The notes beneath the pieces are model-generated. The model did no database searches and had not been told where the DNA came from. It saw nothing but the letters and a program-made list of their open reading frames with translations. The position numbers and the translations under genes are program-made. Positions 26,217 through 36,279 of a DNA stretch of 64,000 bases are shown here, in pieces; the stretch's first letter is position 1; each line of letters starts with the position of its first letter. Source of the stretch: Isochrysis galbana (Eukaryota > Haptophyta > Isochrysidales > Isochrysidaceae); assembly GCA_018136815.1 (NCBI GenBank), contig CM030935.1, forward strand, positions 6,356,935-6,420,934. Direction: 5' to 3'.

Positions 26217-26640
26217 TGATTGTATTGATTGAGCCCTTATATCGTGAATGAAGGCAGTGCAAATACTGCTTGTGTCCTGTCTGTAGGCCATGGCCAAAAT
26301 GTCCGGTATTTTTCGCCAAAATGCCCACTTGAAATACATTTTGCACCCAAATGTCCCAAAAATGTCCAGTTTTGTAGAGTTGCGCACGGCGCGCTCTAAC
26401 ACACGTTTTATGCATGTGAATTACCCCGCTATTCCCCAAACGAGCCAACGGCTATAGGCGCCTGGCAGAAATGTCTAGACATTCCTTTGGACATTTGGGC
26501 GCAGTTTGGCCCAAGAGATGTCCCGAGACATGTCCGGACATTTGGGCTGGCGAGGCTGCTCTCGCCAAAAAAAAAGGCTACAAAAAAACCTGGAAATTGG
26601 CCTCACGGGTCACAGGCGTACGCGCTACAAAATACAAAGG

Positions 26641-26775
26641 CCAAAAGCATTCAATTATCCCCATCCCTGCTAGCACCTTTTCGTTGTCGTTGTCACATGG
26701 AGGTTACTTGACTCAACTTGACACTTCACATGTTGAAACACACACGTGGTCTTGCTCCATTGATTCGATTTGGGT
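26641..26775 (+). repeat. Dispersed repeat, copy 2 (partner at 18296-18426)
   Basis: Near-identical over most of its length to 18296-18426, with a short TCGTTG duplication and a few substitutions. Confidence 0.75.
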
Positions 26776-27346
26776 GTAGGCTGGTCACCAAAGTATCCGC
26801 TCTTGTGGACCAAGACGGTATTCCACTCTCGCATCGCTTCTTTCCTGCCAACGTTTCATTCAGATCAAGTCATTGCAATCTCGGATAAAGGTACCCAGCT
26901 TTCTAGGACCAGTCCTAGTTTCTAGGACGGACTTCCATATCTCATATCTCAGGAATAGGCTGTGGTTACTTAATTAGAAGCCCACCTTTGGTTTCCAGGC
27001 AGTTCCTGGCATGGTGAATTAGGCTGCTAGGCTAACAATACACCATTCGCTCGAAAAGTATTATTTTAAAACAGTTTTACGAATCTACTGCTGTCCGAGC
27101 GCTTTCCGTCCTAGAAAGCGTAAATACAAGCGAGACCAGGCAGGGGGCAGCGGCACCAAAGAAGGTCGGTGGTGAAGGTAGGTGGAGAGTGAATGGAGAA
27201 ATCTGATAGTTGAAGCGCCCACCATACCTTGGAATGCTCAACTGCAACTGCTGAAGTACTATGATGGTAACTGTCGAACTGTCCAGTGCTCATAACTGTC
27301 GACCAGGCCGCGGGGTGGGTGGGCGCGGTAAAAGCTAGTCGAGTGG

Positions 27347-27545
27347 GCGAGCAGTTGCCGAGTGGGCAGTTAGTCAGGTCGGTAGGTGGGCAGTTAGTCG
27401 GGTGGGAGAGCAGCTAGTGGTGGGCAGTTCGTGGTGGGGCAGTTAGTGGGTGAAGGCAGTTAGTGGGTGAAGGCAGTTAGTGGCAGTTTAGCGGGTCAAG
27501 GCAGTTCGTAGAGAGTGGGTGGAGCAGTTAGTGGTGAGTAGTTAG
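27347..27545. repeat. Minisatellite with GCAGTTAGT core
   Basis: About fifteen irregular repeats of GCAGTTAGT / GCAGTTCGT separated by GGTGGG- or GTGAAG-like spacers, e.g. GTGGGTGAAGGCAGTTA repeated in direct succession near 27440-27480. Confidence 0.85.
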
Positions 27546-27677
27546 TCAAGTGGAAATAACGCCATGTACGAACACGCTATGGCCGAGGCGCGCTCAAACC
27601 TTTCTCACACCGCGTCTACCCACTCTCAATGGCATTTTTTTGTACTGTGCATTAGGATACTACAACAAAAGGTCCCG

Positions 27678-27857
27678 ATGAGTGATCCGGAGGAAGAACT
27701 GAAGAGAATGAAGAAAGAACTGGAGAACGACATGGAGGAAGAGGAAGAACTGGAGAGAGCAATGAAGGATGACCTATCTGAAGCATTGAAAAACCTTGAG
27801 TTTATGAAGGAAAAAGCGGAGGAGATTAAAAGGCTTGCACGCATCTTTTGTCCTTAA
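27678..27857 (+). CDS. Small acidic coiled-coil protein or exon
   Basis: 59 codons from ATG 27678, in a frame open from 27564. The peptide (PEEELKRMKKELENDMEEE, LERAMKDDLSEALKNLEFMK) is a strong heptad coiled coil. An intron-like 3' end (TACAACAAAAG followed by GTCCC) sits just before the ATG, so this may be the last exon of a gene rather than a whole gene. Family unknown. Confidence 0.35.
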   Translation: MSDPEEELKRMKKELENDMEEEEELERAMKDDLSEALKNLEFMKEKAEEIKRLARIFCP

Positions 27858-27977
27858 AGGAAAAGCGTTTGCATGCGCACGCACGGCGTCCCCGCGGGGA
27901 ACATGCACCCGCGGGAAAAAGCAGAGAAAAAAGTTGTTATCCCCTAGCCCTTATTTTAATTGTGGACATTTGATCGC

Positions 27978-28414
27978 TCAATTCGACTGATGCCCCGCAA
28001 TTGACGGAACGACACCTTGAGAGATTGTTGTGTGAAGCGCCCGCCCCCGAGGGGTGCACCGATGGTAGATGGTAGGAGTTGCCTCCATGGGTGTGGCAGC
28101 AGAATTGCCACACCCCATGGAGAGTCCTTGAGGGGGTGGCATGGCGGCGGAGTTGGGCGCCAGAGCCTGGCTCTGGGTCTGTCGGTCTAGAGGGAACAGG
28201 ACTTTGCCCGTTCCCTGCCTCTGCGGCTGCGTGGGAGGAGAGGGCGGCGGGGCCATGTGCCGACGTCTTCGTCGGGGGGGGCAGCGGCCTGTGAGCGCTT
28301 CGGCTCCGGCGGCTTGGGTCGGCCCTTGTGGGGCGTCGTGACGGCGGGAGGCGAGGGGCTGGGAGAGGGGAGCGGTCGGCGCGCGCTCCATCGTTGAAAC
28401 TATAACAATAGTTT
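27978..28414 (-). mobile_element. Hairpin-headed element, copy C (second hairpin type)
   Basis: Begins on the minus strand with AAACTATTGTTATAGTTT (28414-28397), a 7-bp stem with a 4-nt loop, followed at 28391 by ATGGAGCGCGCGCCGACC. The frame starts MERAPTAPLSQP and runs 138 codons to 27978. The start is nearly identical to copy E at 56688, and its first residues (MERA) match copies A and B, although the hairpin sequence differs. Probably a related lineage; function unknown. Confidence 0.6.
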
Positions 28415-28577
28415 TTTGAGCCCCAAGCCCCAAGCACCAATCACCAATGTGTACGGCCAAGTGCAAGTGCAAGCAAGTGCGCTGCGGTTAGTCGTGATGG
28501 TGATGGTGATGGCACCGGGATACGGGCAGTGGTACTAACACATACTCAACAAATGTTGGATGCTTTATTACCACTAT

Positions 28578-29359
28578 TACTCTTGTTCGCCTTCAACTAA
28601 GTTTATACTTAGTTCGCCCATGGGGGGGCACGAGCTCCCCCCTCTCTCCACTCCTCCCCTGCCATGGGGGAGGAACCACCCACTCTCCTGGCATGCCTGA
28701 TGGCTTGCCAGGAGGCCACTGCCCTGCTGACCCACTCTCTCCCTGACAGGCTCGCCTGATTCGCGCGTCCTGGCCCCTCGTGGCCAGCCCATCGCTCCAA
28801 CCCCCCCTCCCCCCCTGTTCAACAGGCAGACAGGTGCAGAGTGGGGGCCCCTGAGGCCCAGGAGCGCCAGCGAGGGAGAGGCAGGGGAGACCAGGGCCCC
28901 GCCCCAGCCTCCTCTGCCCCCTGAGCTGGCCTCTAGGAGCCTCCAGGGGTCGCCAGAGGCAGCTGCAGGCCTGTCGCAGGCGCGCCATCGCGCGTGCCTG
29001 CAGGAGAGGGGAGAGAGAGCGCGGAGAAGGGGGTGGGCGGAGCGAGGGCTCCGCTCACCGGAAAATATGTAAGTCCCGCACCTGTTTACAGGAGAAGTCG
29101 GGACTGAGGACGCCGCCAGCCCGGTAGGCATAGGAGGAAGGGGGGAACGAATCACCGGGGGGGGGCGCAGGCCACCGACCATATCTAAGCCCTTTTCCCC
29201 TATCCCCCTAGTAGTGCACGGGGGGAGTCGCCTGATGGCGGGGGGGAAAGGGCCGGGAGAGAGGGGGTGTAGAAAGGTTTGCTGCGTGAGTAGAAAGTAG
29301 AGGGTCCACGGCCGCGTGTGCGGTGAGACTATTAAGAAGTTCATACTCTTGTTCGCCTT
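28578..29359 (+). mobile_element. Hairpin-headed element with 16-bp target-site duplication
   Basis: A 750-bp unit (28594-29343) flanked by a perfect 16-bp direct repeat, TACTCTTGTTCGCCTT, at 28578-28593 and 29344-29359. It opens with the same hairpin as copies A and B (AACTAAGTTTATACTTAG, 28595-28612) and an ATG shortly after, but the body is different GC-rich sequence without a long conserved frame. The 3' end (GGCCGCGTGTGCGG then ACTATTAAGAAGTT) has a relative at 35940-35980. A long TSD of this kind is typical of target-primed (LINE/SINE-type) retrotransposition (known); no poly(A) or simple-repeat tail is present. Confidence 0.75.
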
Positions 29360-29821
29360 GCGCGTCGAGTCAGGGGCTAATTCTTGGCGGACGTCTTGTG
29401 GGAGTGGTATTCAGCTGCCCTCCCAAGACGACGACTCTAGCCAAACTGCAAACTCTAAGCTCCAAGGAGGCGGCCTAAGAGCTCAGAGTAAGAGGCATGC
29501 GGGAGCGGAGGCGGCGCGGCGCTGGCGCGCAGTACCTCTGGACTCTGGAGCGTGCTTCATCTCTTAAGAGATATCAATAGTTTTTATTGGGGCGCGCTAA
29601 AAGGTAGCGCGCATCCAAAAACATCCTTCCCCCTACCGCAACAGAATCGGTGCGCCAAACATTCGGTTTCAATGCTCGTGTGCAACATCGAAGACGCAAG
29701 TCAAACCTTTTAGGTTATTGTAGCTGGCCTCAAAGCAAGTAGTAGCAGGGTGGTGCGGTTGGTGGTGAGCACTTGTGTGGGGCTCCTCATAGGCCCCAAA
29801 GGAGACAAAGTATGGGCGGCT
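29360..29821. other. Intergenic, nothing supportable
   Basis: Downstream of both the element at 28578 and NSE1. It was searched for a RING-type exon that could complete NSE1; none was seen. Confidence 0.45.
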
Positions 29822-31112
29822 TCACAGCTCCTCGGTCGCTGAAGCGTCCTTTTGCGTAAGGTACATGAGTTGCAGCTCAGAACGTATTCCTAGTGTGTAG
29901 AACGAGTCGGCCGATTTTTGCAGCCACCCGCCCGAGATCAAATGCGATATGCATTCATCAACCTCATCGATGGTTAATTTTCCAACCTTCATTTCAAGCC
30001 GAAGGTTGCCGGCGTCAACGGCCTGCGCCGTCAAGCGAAGCATAGTCAGCGGGGAGGTGATAACGTGTGCAGACGCGGGCGCATTTGTGTTGAAAGTTCA
30101 ATGTCGAGGTTCACATCAAAGGCACACAGAAGGCGGTTGGGATGGGTGGCGACATGCAGTGCACTGTAGTTTGAGTCTTGCAGCTCGCGACGCCGCACAT
30201 CGATGGATTTGTCGGATGCGGCCTGGATCGCCGAAACAACCAAATGAAAGAATTCGTTCTGGGGCTTGCCTAAATCGCTCGCTAGGCGTTGCTCATCGTC
30301 TGCAAAGAATAAGGCAGCGAGTTGAGTCGACATCCAAGGCCATTCGAAGGGCAAACAGCACATATGTTGCATGGCACACTGGTTTCCGTCAAGTCCGTGA
30401 GCCTGCCATGGTCCAGTGTCTTTCTCTGGCACGAGGCCCCGCCCTAGAGGAAGCAAGCGCACCGCGAATATTGACGAGGCCAAAGTATGGTGTTCCATCG
30501 AACTTCTTCATTGCCACTTTCATGCCGAGCCGCTCAAGCTGAGGACCTGTGCGTAGGAGTGCATGAATGAGGGTATTGGCACTTGCATGCCAAACAACCT
30601 GGCTACAGCACTCTGGCCCACGCAAATCGCCTCCTCAGGACGGCACTCAGCCAACGAATGTTAGATTGGGCCTGTATGAAGCCGCCGCCGAAGGGAGCGG
30701 CGCAGCCTCACTGATGTCCTCAAGAACAATCTTGCGCATAAACTCTTGCCGTCCCTCTTCAGTGGGCGGAACTCCAAGGTTGTTCGCCTTGGCGGCGCGC
30801 GCGTGCGCCTCGACGCACGCGACCACGTGCTCGATCAGCTCGGCCTCGGTGAGCGCACCCTCATGCAGTAGCAGCTGGAGCACGTTCTGCGGCAAAAATG
30901 GAGAGGGGCAGGGAAGGTGGGTCGAGGGTTTGCGGCGGTGGTCGGAGGGACGGAGCAGGCTGTGCGAGCCTTGCTCCTATCCGGCCGCTGTAGGGGCATG
31001 CCGTGCAACCCCCCCTCCCGTCCCTCAACTCTTTCCTTCTACCCCCTCCCCGTCCGCCCTCGCCGCGCGCCGCACGCACCCGGTGGACGTCGCAGTAGCC
31101 CCGGCCGCCCAT
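29822..31112 (-). CDS. NSMCE1: SMC5/6 complex subunit NSE1-like, broken or partly unresolved
   Basis: Identified by the family pattern. Exon 1 (31112-31080) gives MGGRGYCDVHR, which joins NVLQLLLHEGALTEAEL (exon 2 from 30886), matching the DVHR-FLQLL start of NSE1. Exon 3 (30598-30463) carries KKFDGTPYFGLVNIR and splices in phase 1 to exon 4 at 30299 (DDEQRLASDLGKPQNEFF), and the last part (KLTIDEVDECISHLISGGWL, FYTLGIRSELQLMYL) is the family's second winged helix. NSE1 with NSE3/NSE4 forms the regulatory head of SMC5/6 in DNA repair. Two problems: the exon 2/3 junction is ambiguous, and the last part changes frame around 30050-30105 where no AG acceptor exists. The C-terminal RING-like domain is absent before the stop at 29822. 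Confidence 0.7.
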
Positions 31113-31682
31113 CGCTCGCCCTCTCCCCGCCCCTCCGCCCTTCTCCTCCCTCTCCCCCCCCCCCCTCCCCCCCTCCCTTCCCGCGCATTTGCGACCGACC
31201 CGCGCCTCCCCACAGACCAAAGTACTGCAACTACTACTAAACCGTAGATTCACATGAGTAGGAGTAAAGTAAACCGTAGATTCACATGAGTAGGAGTAAA
31301 GTTATGTATTATGTATGAAAGTGTGAACCCTTTGCGCGGCATCTGGCGGCGTGCCCTAGAAACCTTATCCTCAGTCTCCACGGTGAAAAAAGATATACTC
31401 CTTCATCCCTCATCCCTATGTTCTAAACTTGTCGCATTGATAAACTGTTATGAGTTGACAATCTGCACCATACGTCCATTTATAGTTCTTTTCCCCTTCC
31501 CCCCCCCCCCCCCCCCCCGGCGCCCCGCCGTCGTCTGGGGCCTGCCCCCCCGCCTCGGCGCCTCCCTCCCTCTCTCCCCTCCCCCCTCCTCTCTCCCCTC
31601 CTCGTCTTTCCACTTCCCTCCGCTCTCCCTCTCCTCCCTCTCTCTTTCCCCTTGCCCAGCCCATCCACTCTCTGCCTCGAGC
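31080..31682. promoter_or_regulatory. Short divergent promoter region of NSE1 and the CCDC174-like gene
   Basis: About 570 bp separate the two start codons. It holds a tandem 32-bp duplication (31239-31301), C/T-rich leader sequence with a run of 20 C at 31499-31518, and no TATA box I can defend. That it drives both genes is inferred from position only. Confidence 0.4.
31239..31301. repeat. 32-bp tandem duplication
   Basis: AACCGTAGATTCACATGAGT plus AGGAGTAAAGT occurs twice in succession with no mismatch seen. Confidence 0.9.
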
Positions 31683-33191
31683 ATGTCTCTCGGCTGGCTC
31701 ACTGAGTCGTCTATTCTTCCCAAGAAGCCCAAGGAGATCGAGGATGTTGGCAAGGCCTCGATGCTCGAGATGCGCGCGGCATTCTATCAGACAGAGTCGG
31801 CCGCCAGACAGCCAGATGGGCCTGCCTCTGCCGCGCTCAAACAGCAGCGACAGCGTCGAGCCAACCGGAAAGACCCGCTTGCCGCCGCATCCAACCGCGG
31901 CCTTGCCGAGCGAGACGCAGCCGCCGAGAAGCAGCGTCGAGATGATGAGCTGAGGGCAGCTCAGGCCATGGCTCACAAGGTGGCCATGTACGAGGCGATG
32001 GCGAGCGGCAAGCTGCCCGAGGAGGTCGGTGATGCTCGTGGACGGTCCTCACGCTCTCTCGCCGCGTCGGCATCTTCTCTAGTCGACTTTGAGCTGAAGC
32101 AACTTCGCAGCGACGGCGACTTGATGCGAGCTAGCGCAGCTCGTCCGGTAGATGGTGTCCACCACACGAGTGCTGGCTATGGTGAAGAGGGGAAAAGGGG
32201 GTGTTCGCTGACGTCGTCGAGCATGCGGCGTGAGGAAGAGCGGCTCCAGTGGGAGAAGGCAGCTATGCATGAGATTGAGCACACTGCAATGCACGAGGCT
32301 GGTCCCAAGCGTTCTCACGAGGAGATATCCCGGGTCACTAGTGCCGCACGGGCGCTCTCCAGCGACCAGAGGGCCAAACGACAGCGCGCCCTCGAAGAGC
32401 GTCGAGCCATCCTGCGACTCAAGCAAGAGGCTCGCTCTAGGGTGCAAGAAGGCGCAGAGGCGTTGTCCTCTCATACAGATGTGGGAGATGTGGCGGAGAC
32501 CAAACCCCCATGCGACAGCGGGGGAAAAGGCTTTGCACCTGCCATGTCACCTCCAGCGGATCCGTTGTCACAAACGGCACAGCCACCGCCAGTACCACCA
32601 CCGGCTGAGAATTATCAGCTGCGCGTTCCTGGCCAAAGCATGTCAGCCCACACCTGCACACAACCCTTTTGCCACCCGAACACCTCCCATCTAGATCCTC
32701 ATGGAGTGCACCCTCACAATGCCAACCTCTCAGCTCACGCTCACCACGCTGCAAACCCCTATTACTCTCTCATCCCTAAGTCAATAGAACGAGTGGCAGC
32801 AGGGCCGGCCGAACGGCATGCTGAAGCAGCTCTTCAAAAGGCACACGGCGGACCGCAGGACTACAGCCGGCCTACTCCACCTTGGCTTCTTGCTAGCTCT
32901 CACATTCCAACTCTCAGCCCAACGAGTGCGCCCGCCCCTTCAAACGTTGGCGGGGATGAGGAGATGATGCGGGCAATGGGCCTCCCATCCAGCTTCACCT
33001 CGACAGCACAAGTCGAGGCCCAGGCTATCGCGGAAGAGGAGGAACGTGCAAAGGCACAACAATCTTGGGCGTCATCCACACATGTTGGGCAGAGTTTCGC
33101 CGGGACGCCCACGAGCCACGATTACACTCGTATCGGTCCTCCACGCTATGGTCACGCGCCGCAGATGTACTACCAATATCCCAATCCCTAA
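31683..33191 (+). CDS. CCDC174-like coiled-coil nuclear protein
   Basis: Single exon, 502 aa, from the first ATG after a pyrimidine-rich leader. The N-terminus (SSILPKKPKEIEDVGKASML, EMRAAFYQTE) and the segment SLVDFELKQL resemble the start of CCDC174 proteins; the middle (MRREEERLQWEKAAMHEIE, HEEISRV, ALSSDQRAKRQRALEERRA) matches the family's conserved region that ends in a string of charged residues. Residues 270-502 are proline/histidine-rich and disordered, ending QMYYQYPNP. CCDC174 is a nuclear protein linked to the exon-junction and mRNA machinery in animals; the same role here is inference. It is divergent from NSE1. An alternative is an unrelated coiled-coil protein of similar composition. 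Confidence 0.6.
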   Translation: MSLGWLTESSILPKKPKEIEDVGKASMLEMRAAFYQTESAARQPDGPASAALKQQRQRRANRKDPLAAASNRGLAERDAAAEKQRRDDELRAAQAMAHKVAMYEAMASGKLPEEVGDARGRSSRSLAASASSLVDFELKQLRSDGDLMRASAARPVDGVHHTSAGYGEEGKRGCSLTSSSMRREEERLQWEKAAMHEIEHTAMHEAGPKRSHEEISRVTSAARALSSDQRAKRQRALEERRAILRLKQEARSRVQEGAEALSSHTDVGDVAETKPPCDSGGKGFAPAMSPPADPLSQTAQPPPVPPPAENYQLRVPGQSMSAHTCTQPFCHPNTSHLDPHGVHPHNANLSAHAHHAANPYYSLIPKSIERVAAGPAERHAEAALQKAHGGPQDYSRPTPPWLLASSHIPTLSPTSAPAPSNVGGDEEMMRAMGLPSSFTSTAQVEAQAIAEEEERAKAQQSWASSTHVGQSFAGTPTSHDYTRIGPPRYGHAPQMYYQYPNP

Positions 33192-34661
33192 CGATATTGC
33201 ACATGAGATGAAGTCCATCTTAAGAATGTCCGCGTTTCGCAGCTTCTCTTGCGTTTATTGTTGACGTTGGAGCTTTAGAAAATTTAAGAAATCCGTATCT
33301 AGGCGCGGAGCCAGAGGGCGACAGTGGCATGAGACTCAAATGCAGAAAGCACATGGTCCCTGGGAGGGGCAAACGCGGGTCGCAAGCCGCAATCCCACGC
33401 CCGCGTGGGGCCTGCCCTCGAGCTAACAGCCGCCCTTCAACCCCTGTTCCCTAGTCGCCAGGCATACAACGCCACATAGGGCGCCTTTGGGCGGCACCCG
33501 TGGCCAGCTAGGCGAGCGTGAGAGAGGCAGGGGGGCCAGGGGCTGAGCCCCAGCCGCCATCGCCCCCTGAGCTTCCTCTGCCGGCCCTCTGGGGGCCCTG
33601 AGAGGACGAAGGACCTCTGAGAGCAGGCCTTGGCGCGCGCGCACATATGACAACATGGCAACGCTCCGCAAGGAGCGGGGAGAATAATAAAACATCTGAG
33701 AGGGTGCAACCTCAAGTTTGGTTGTTTTTTGGCAACTACCCCCATATGAACACTATAAGTTCTACTTGCAGGACCCCCACATTATAGTACAAAAGTGCAG
33801 GTCTCAGATGGTAAGTGCAACCACATGTTTGGTTGTCTTTTCGGCAATGTGGACGTGTGGACGGTATAAGTTCGACCCCTCGTTAAAGTACAAAAGTACA
33901 GGGCTACACGATTTGACCGCAAAAAAGGGGACATCGCAGCCTACGAACGCTCAGGTGTTTTAATATTCTACGTTGCATGACATGACAACGAACCTGGCTT
34001 GAAACTTGTAAAGAACCAACAGCATTCCGTCGGAAAAACAAGCAACAGCCACGCACCTCGCAGCGCCTGCACACCAGCCGCAACATGACGCCAAGCAAAA
34101 AGCTAAAACAGCCTACAGCCTGTCGCTCGATGACTCAATGGCGCAGTGAGAAGAAATAAATTATTAATGTTATATCCTAGCCAACCCCACTAGCTAATCA
34201 ATAGCTAATTGGACACAACTTTTCAGTCCCGGCGGAATCCCGCCATGCCTGACGAGCCAGGTGTCCGAGTGGTATCGGGAGGGGGGGGGGCACGGCCCCC
34301 TCCCCTCGATATTTGTCCTCCCCCTAGTGCACGCACCGACCCTGCACCCTGCGCACCCCAGCACACCCTCTTCTCGAGTCGACCTCGAGGCCACGCTGGG
34401 TAAAACAACGCAGGGGGGGGGGGGGGGGCGTGAGTTTAGGGGCCTAGAGCGCTAATCTCCCTCGCCCGAGCGAGTGGCCGCGGCGAGCCGCGGCCCTTCC
34501 CTCTTGGCTCTGGCGCCTGGCGCCCCCGTCTTCTCTTACCCAAATAGGTGCTGGGGCATTGCCCCAGGCCTCTCCTGCCTCTCCCTCGCTCGCCTCGCTG
34601 GCCACGGGTGCCTTCCTGGCGGCCTTGGTGATCTGTGGCTCAGTGGTGATGGGGGGGGGTC
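33192..34661. other. Intergenic; diverged tandem repeat and GC-rich repeat
   Basis: 33460-33640 is GC-rich sequence resembling the body of the 28594-29343 element. 33707-33905 is a two-unit repeat, listed separately. 34413-34428 is a G run. No gene seen. Confidence 0.45.
33707..33905 (+). repeat. Two-unit diverged tandem repeat (about 100 bp each)
   Basis: Unit 1 (33707-33805) and unit 2 (33811-33905) align in order: GTGCAACC, TTTGGTTGT, GGCAA, TATAAGTTC, GTACAAAAGT and CAGG. They differ by roughly a quarter of positions. Confidence 0.75.
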
Positions 34662-35204
34662 TGTGGGTGTGATGAGTAGTGAGGGGCTGTGGCTGCTGTG
34701 CATGTTGGTGTGGAAGGGCCATGTATGACATTGACATGTGAAGTACGAATGGAAGGGGGCGCAGGAGACGGAGGGGAGGGAAAAGGATGGGTAGGGGAGA
34801 GGAAAGGCAGGTTTGAGGAGGGAGGCGGCGGCGAGTGGAAGGGGTTGGGCGGGGGAAGAGAGGGCGCGGCGAGGTGTGGGAAAGGTGAGTAGAAGAGCGG
34901 CTGGGCTGGCGTGGCAGTGAAGGGAGCTGGGTGGTGTGGCTGGTTGGGAGTTGGATGTGGATGTTGCTGGGTGGTGGTGGTCTGAGAAGGCATGGGCTGG
35001 TCGGACGCTGGTGGGTCGGGCACGTCGGCGGTTGGGACGTGGGAGTGTGGTGCTGGATGGGAGGGCGTGGACGGCACGCCTCCGCTACCATGTGGGTGTG
35101 ATGAGTAGTGAGGGGCTGTGGCTGCTGTGCATGTTGGTGTGGAAGGGCCATGTATGACATTGACATGTGAAGTACGAATGGAAGGGGGCGCAGGAGACGG
35201 AGGG
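34662..35204. repeat. 114-bp direct duplication with about 315 bp between
   Basis: 34662-34775 and 35091-35204 appear identical (start TGTGGGTGTGATGAGTAGTG, end GAGACGGAGGG). The complement of the region is open as a proline/histidine-rich frame (34444-35370) like the low-complexity N-terminal parts of the hairpin-headed elements, so the region may belong to such an element. Confidence 0.85.
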
Positions 35205-36279
35205 ACACGATCGGGGAGGGCACGTGCGGACGAGGGCGAGACCGAGGGTTCGGCCTCGGGCAGCATGAGGACGGGCGTGACGAGCACGGAGAGCACAGGC
35301 AGACGAGAGGCGGACAAGGGCGCTCGAGCTGTGGCGCTGATCGCGGGACGAAGAACAAGGGAGAGGACACTCGCGGGAAAAGTAAACAACGGGGAGGGAA
35401 AACACGCGGGAAGAGAAGGGGATGAAACGAGGGCGGAAACTCAAGGAGACACTCAGGAGGAGAACGGGGAAAGAGAGAGAGAGGAAGAGGGGGGGGGGGG
35501 GTTCCTAGTGGGCCGACGCGGGGGAGGGGGCGTCGGAGCGTGACAGCGAGGGGGAAGTCGCGCGGGAAACCTAGATGACGGGGGAAATATACAAAAGGGA
35601 AGGAGTGACCCCTTCACCCGCAACAGGGTCAGTACGAGCGAGGGCCAGTGCAGGCGAGTGCGTGCGGCGCGCGGCGGGCGCTCGGCTAAGGTGCCTGTGC
35701 CAGAGTGATGTCAGCTCAGCCCTTGCCAGCAGGCAGGGGCGGAGGTTGGTTGTGCAGGCCCACCCAAGGGGTGTCTGCGATGGAGAAGAGAGGGGGGCGC
35801 GAGGCCCCCATTGGCCTCCTACTTATAAAAGTAGTTGGCAAATCCCTAGCCCCTAAGTAGAGCTGGAGGGGGGGGGGGGGGCGCAAGGCAGGAGGAGGGA
35901 GTTGGAAAGTGAGCGGGCGTGGCTGCGAGACACCTTTGCAAGGCCGCGCGTGTGCCAAGAAAACATTAAGAAGTTTTTTATTCCATTTTCATACGTGGCA
36001 CATTGCACGCGCTGCTATCGACATCAAGATAGCAAAATTGTAAACATAATAGATAGCCAATGGCGCAATGCGTTTTCCGCGCTCACGCATACACGCCTTC
36101 CGCTTACGCGTACGCCACGCGCGCTACTCGTTCGGAACCATCAGCACAACATGCATACATTCATTACGCTAATCTAGGACTGCAGCCAGGCATCTAGTGA
36201 GAAGGAGGGCTTATTTAGGAGCACCGGACATGGGGAACGGTATGAAACCATATAGTGGTTGCGCCTGTGCCGGGCCACA
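35205..36279. other. Intergenic with a putative element 3' end at 35940-35980
   Basis: GGCCGCGCGTGTGCC followed by AACATTAAGAAGTT closely parallels the 3' end of the TSD-flanked element (29316-29343). The matching 5' end and TSD were not found, so element limits are open. No gene is seen before the MFS stop. Confidence 0.45.

Larger units (their letters stand above)
26217..27677. other. Intergenic, repeats only
   Basis: No gene is supportable. Segments near 26290-26560 repeat ACATTT/AAATGTCC-like words, and the dispersed repeat at 26641-26775 and a minisatellite at 27347-27545 lie here. Confidence 0.5.

Noticed and set aside
27347-27545. Minisatellite considered as a CRISPR-like array
   Set aside because: Repeat unit and spacing are irregular, spacers are only a few bases and the host is eukaryotic.
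28577-29344. 255-codon minus-strand frame covering the TSD-flanked element
   Set aside because: It reads across element and both flanks and is low-complexity; the element boundaries explain the sequence better than a gene would.
34444-35370. 308-codon Pro/His/Thr-rich frame as a host gene
   Set aside because: Built from an internal 114-bp duplication and low-complexity sequence, with no splice signals or domains.
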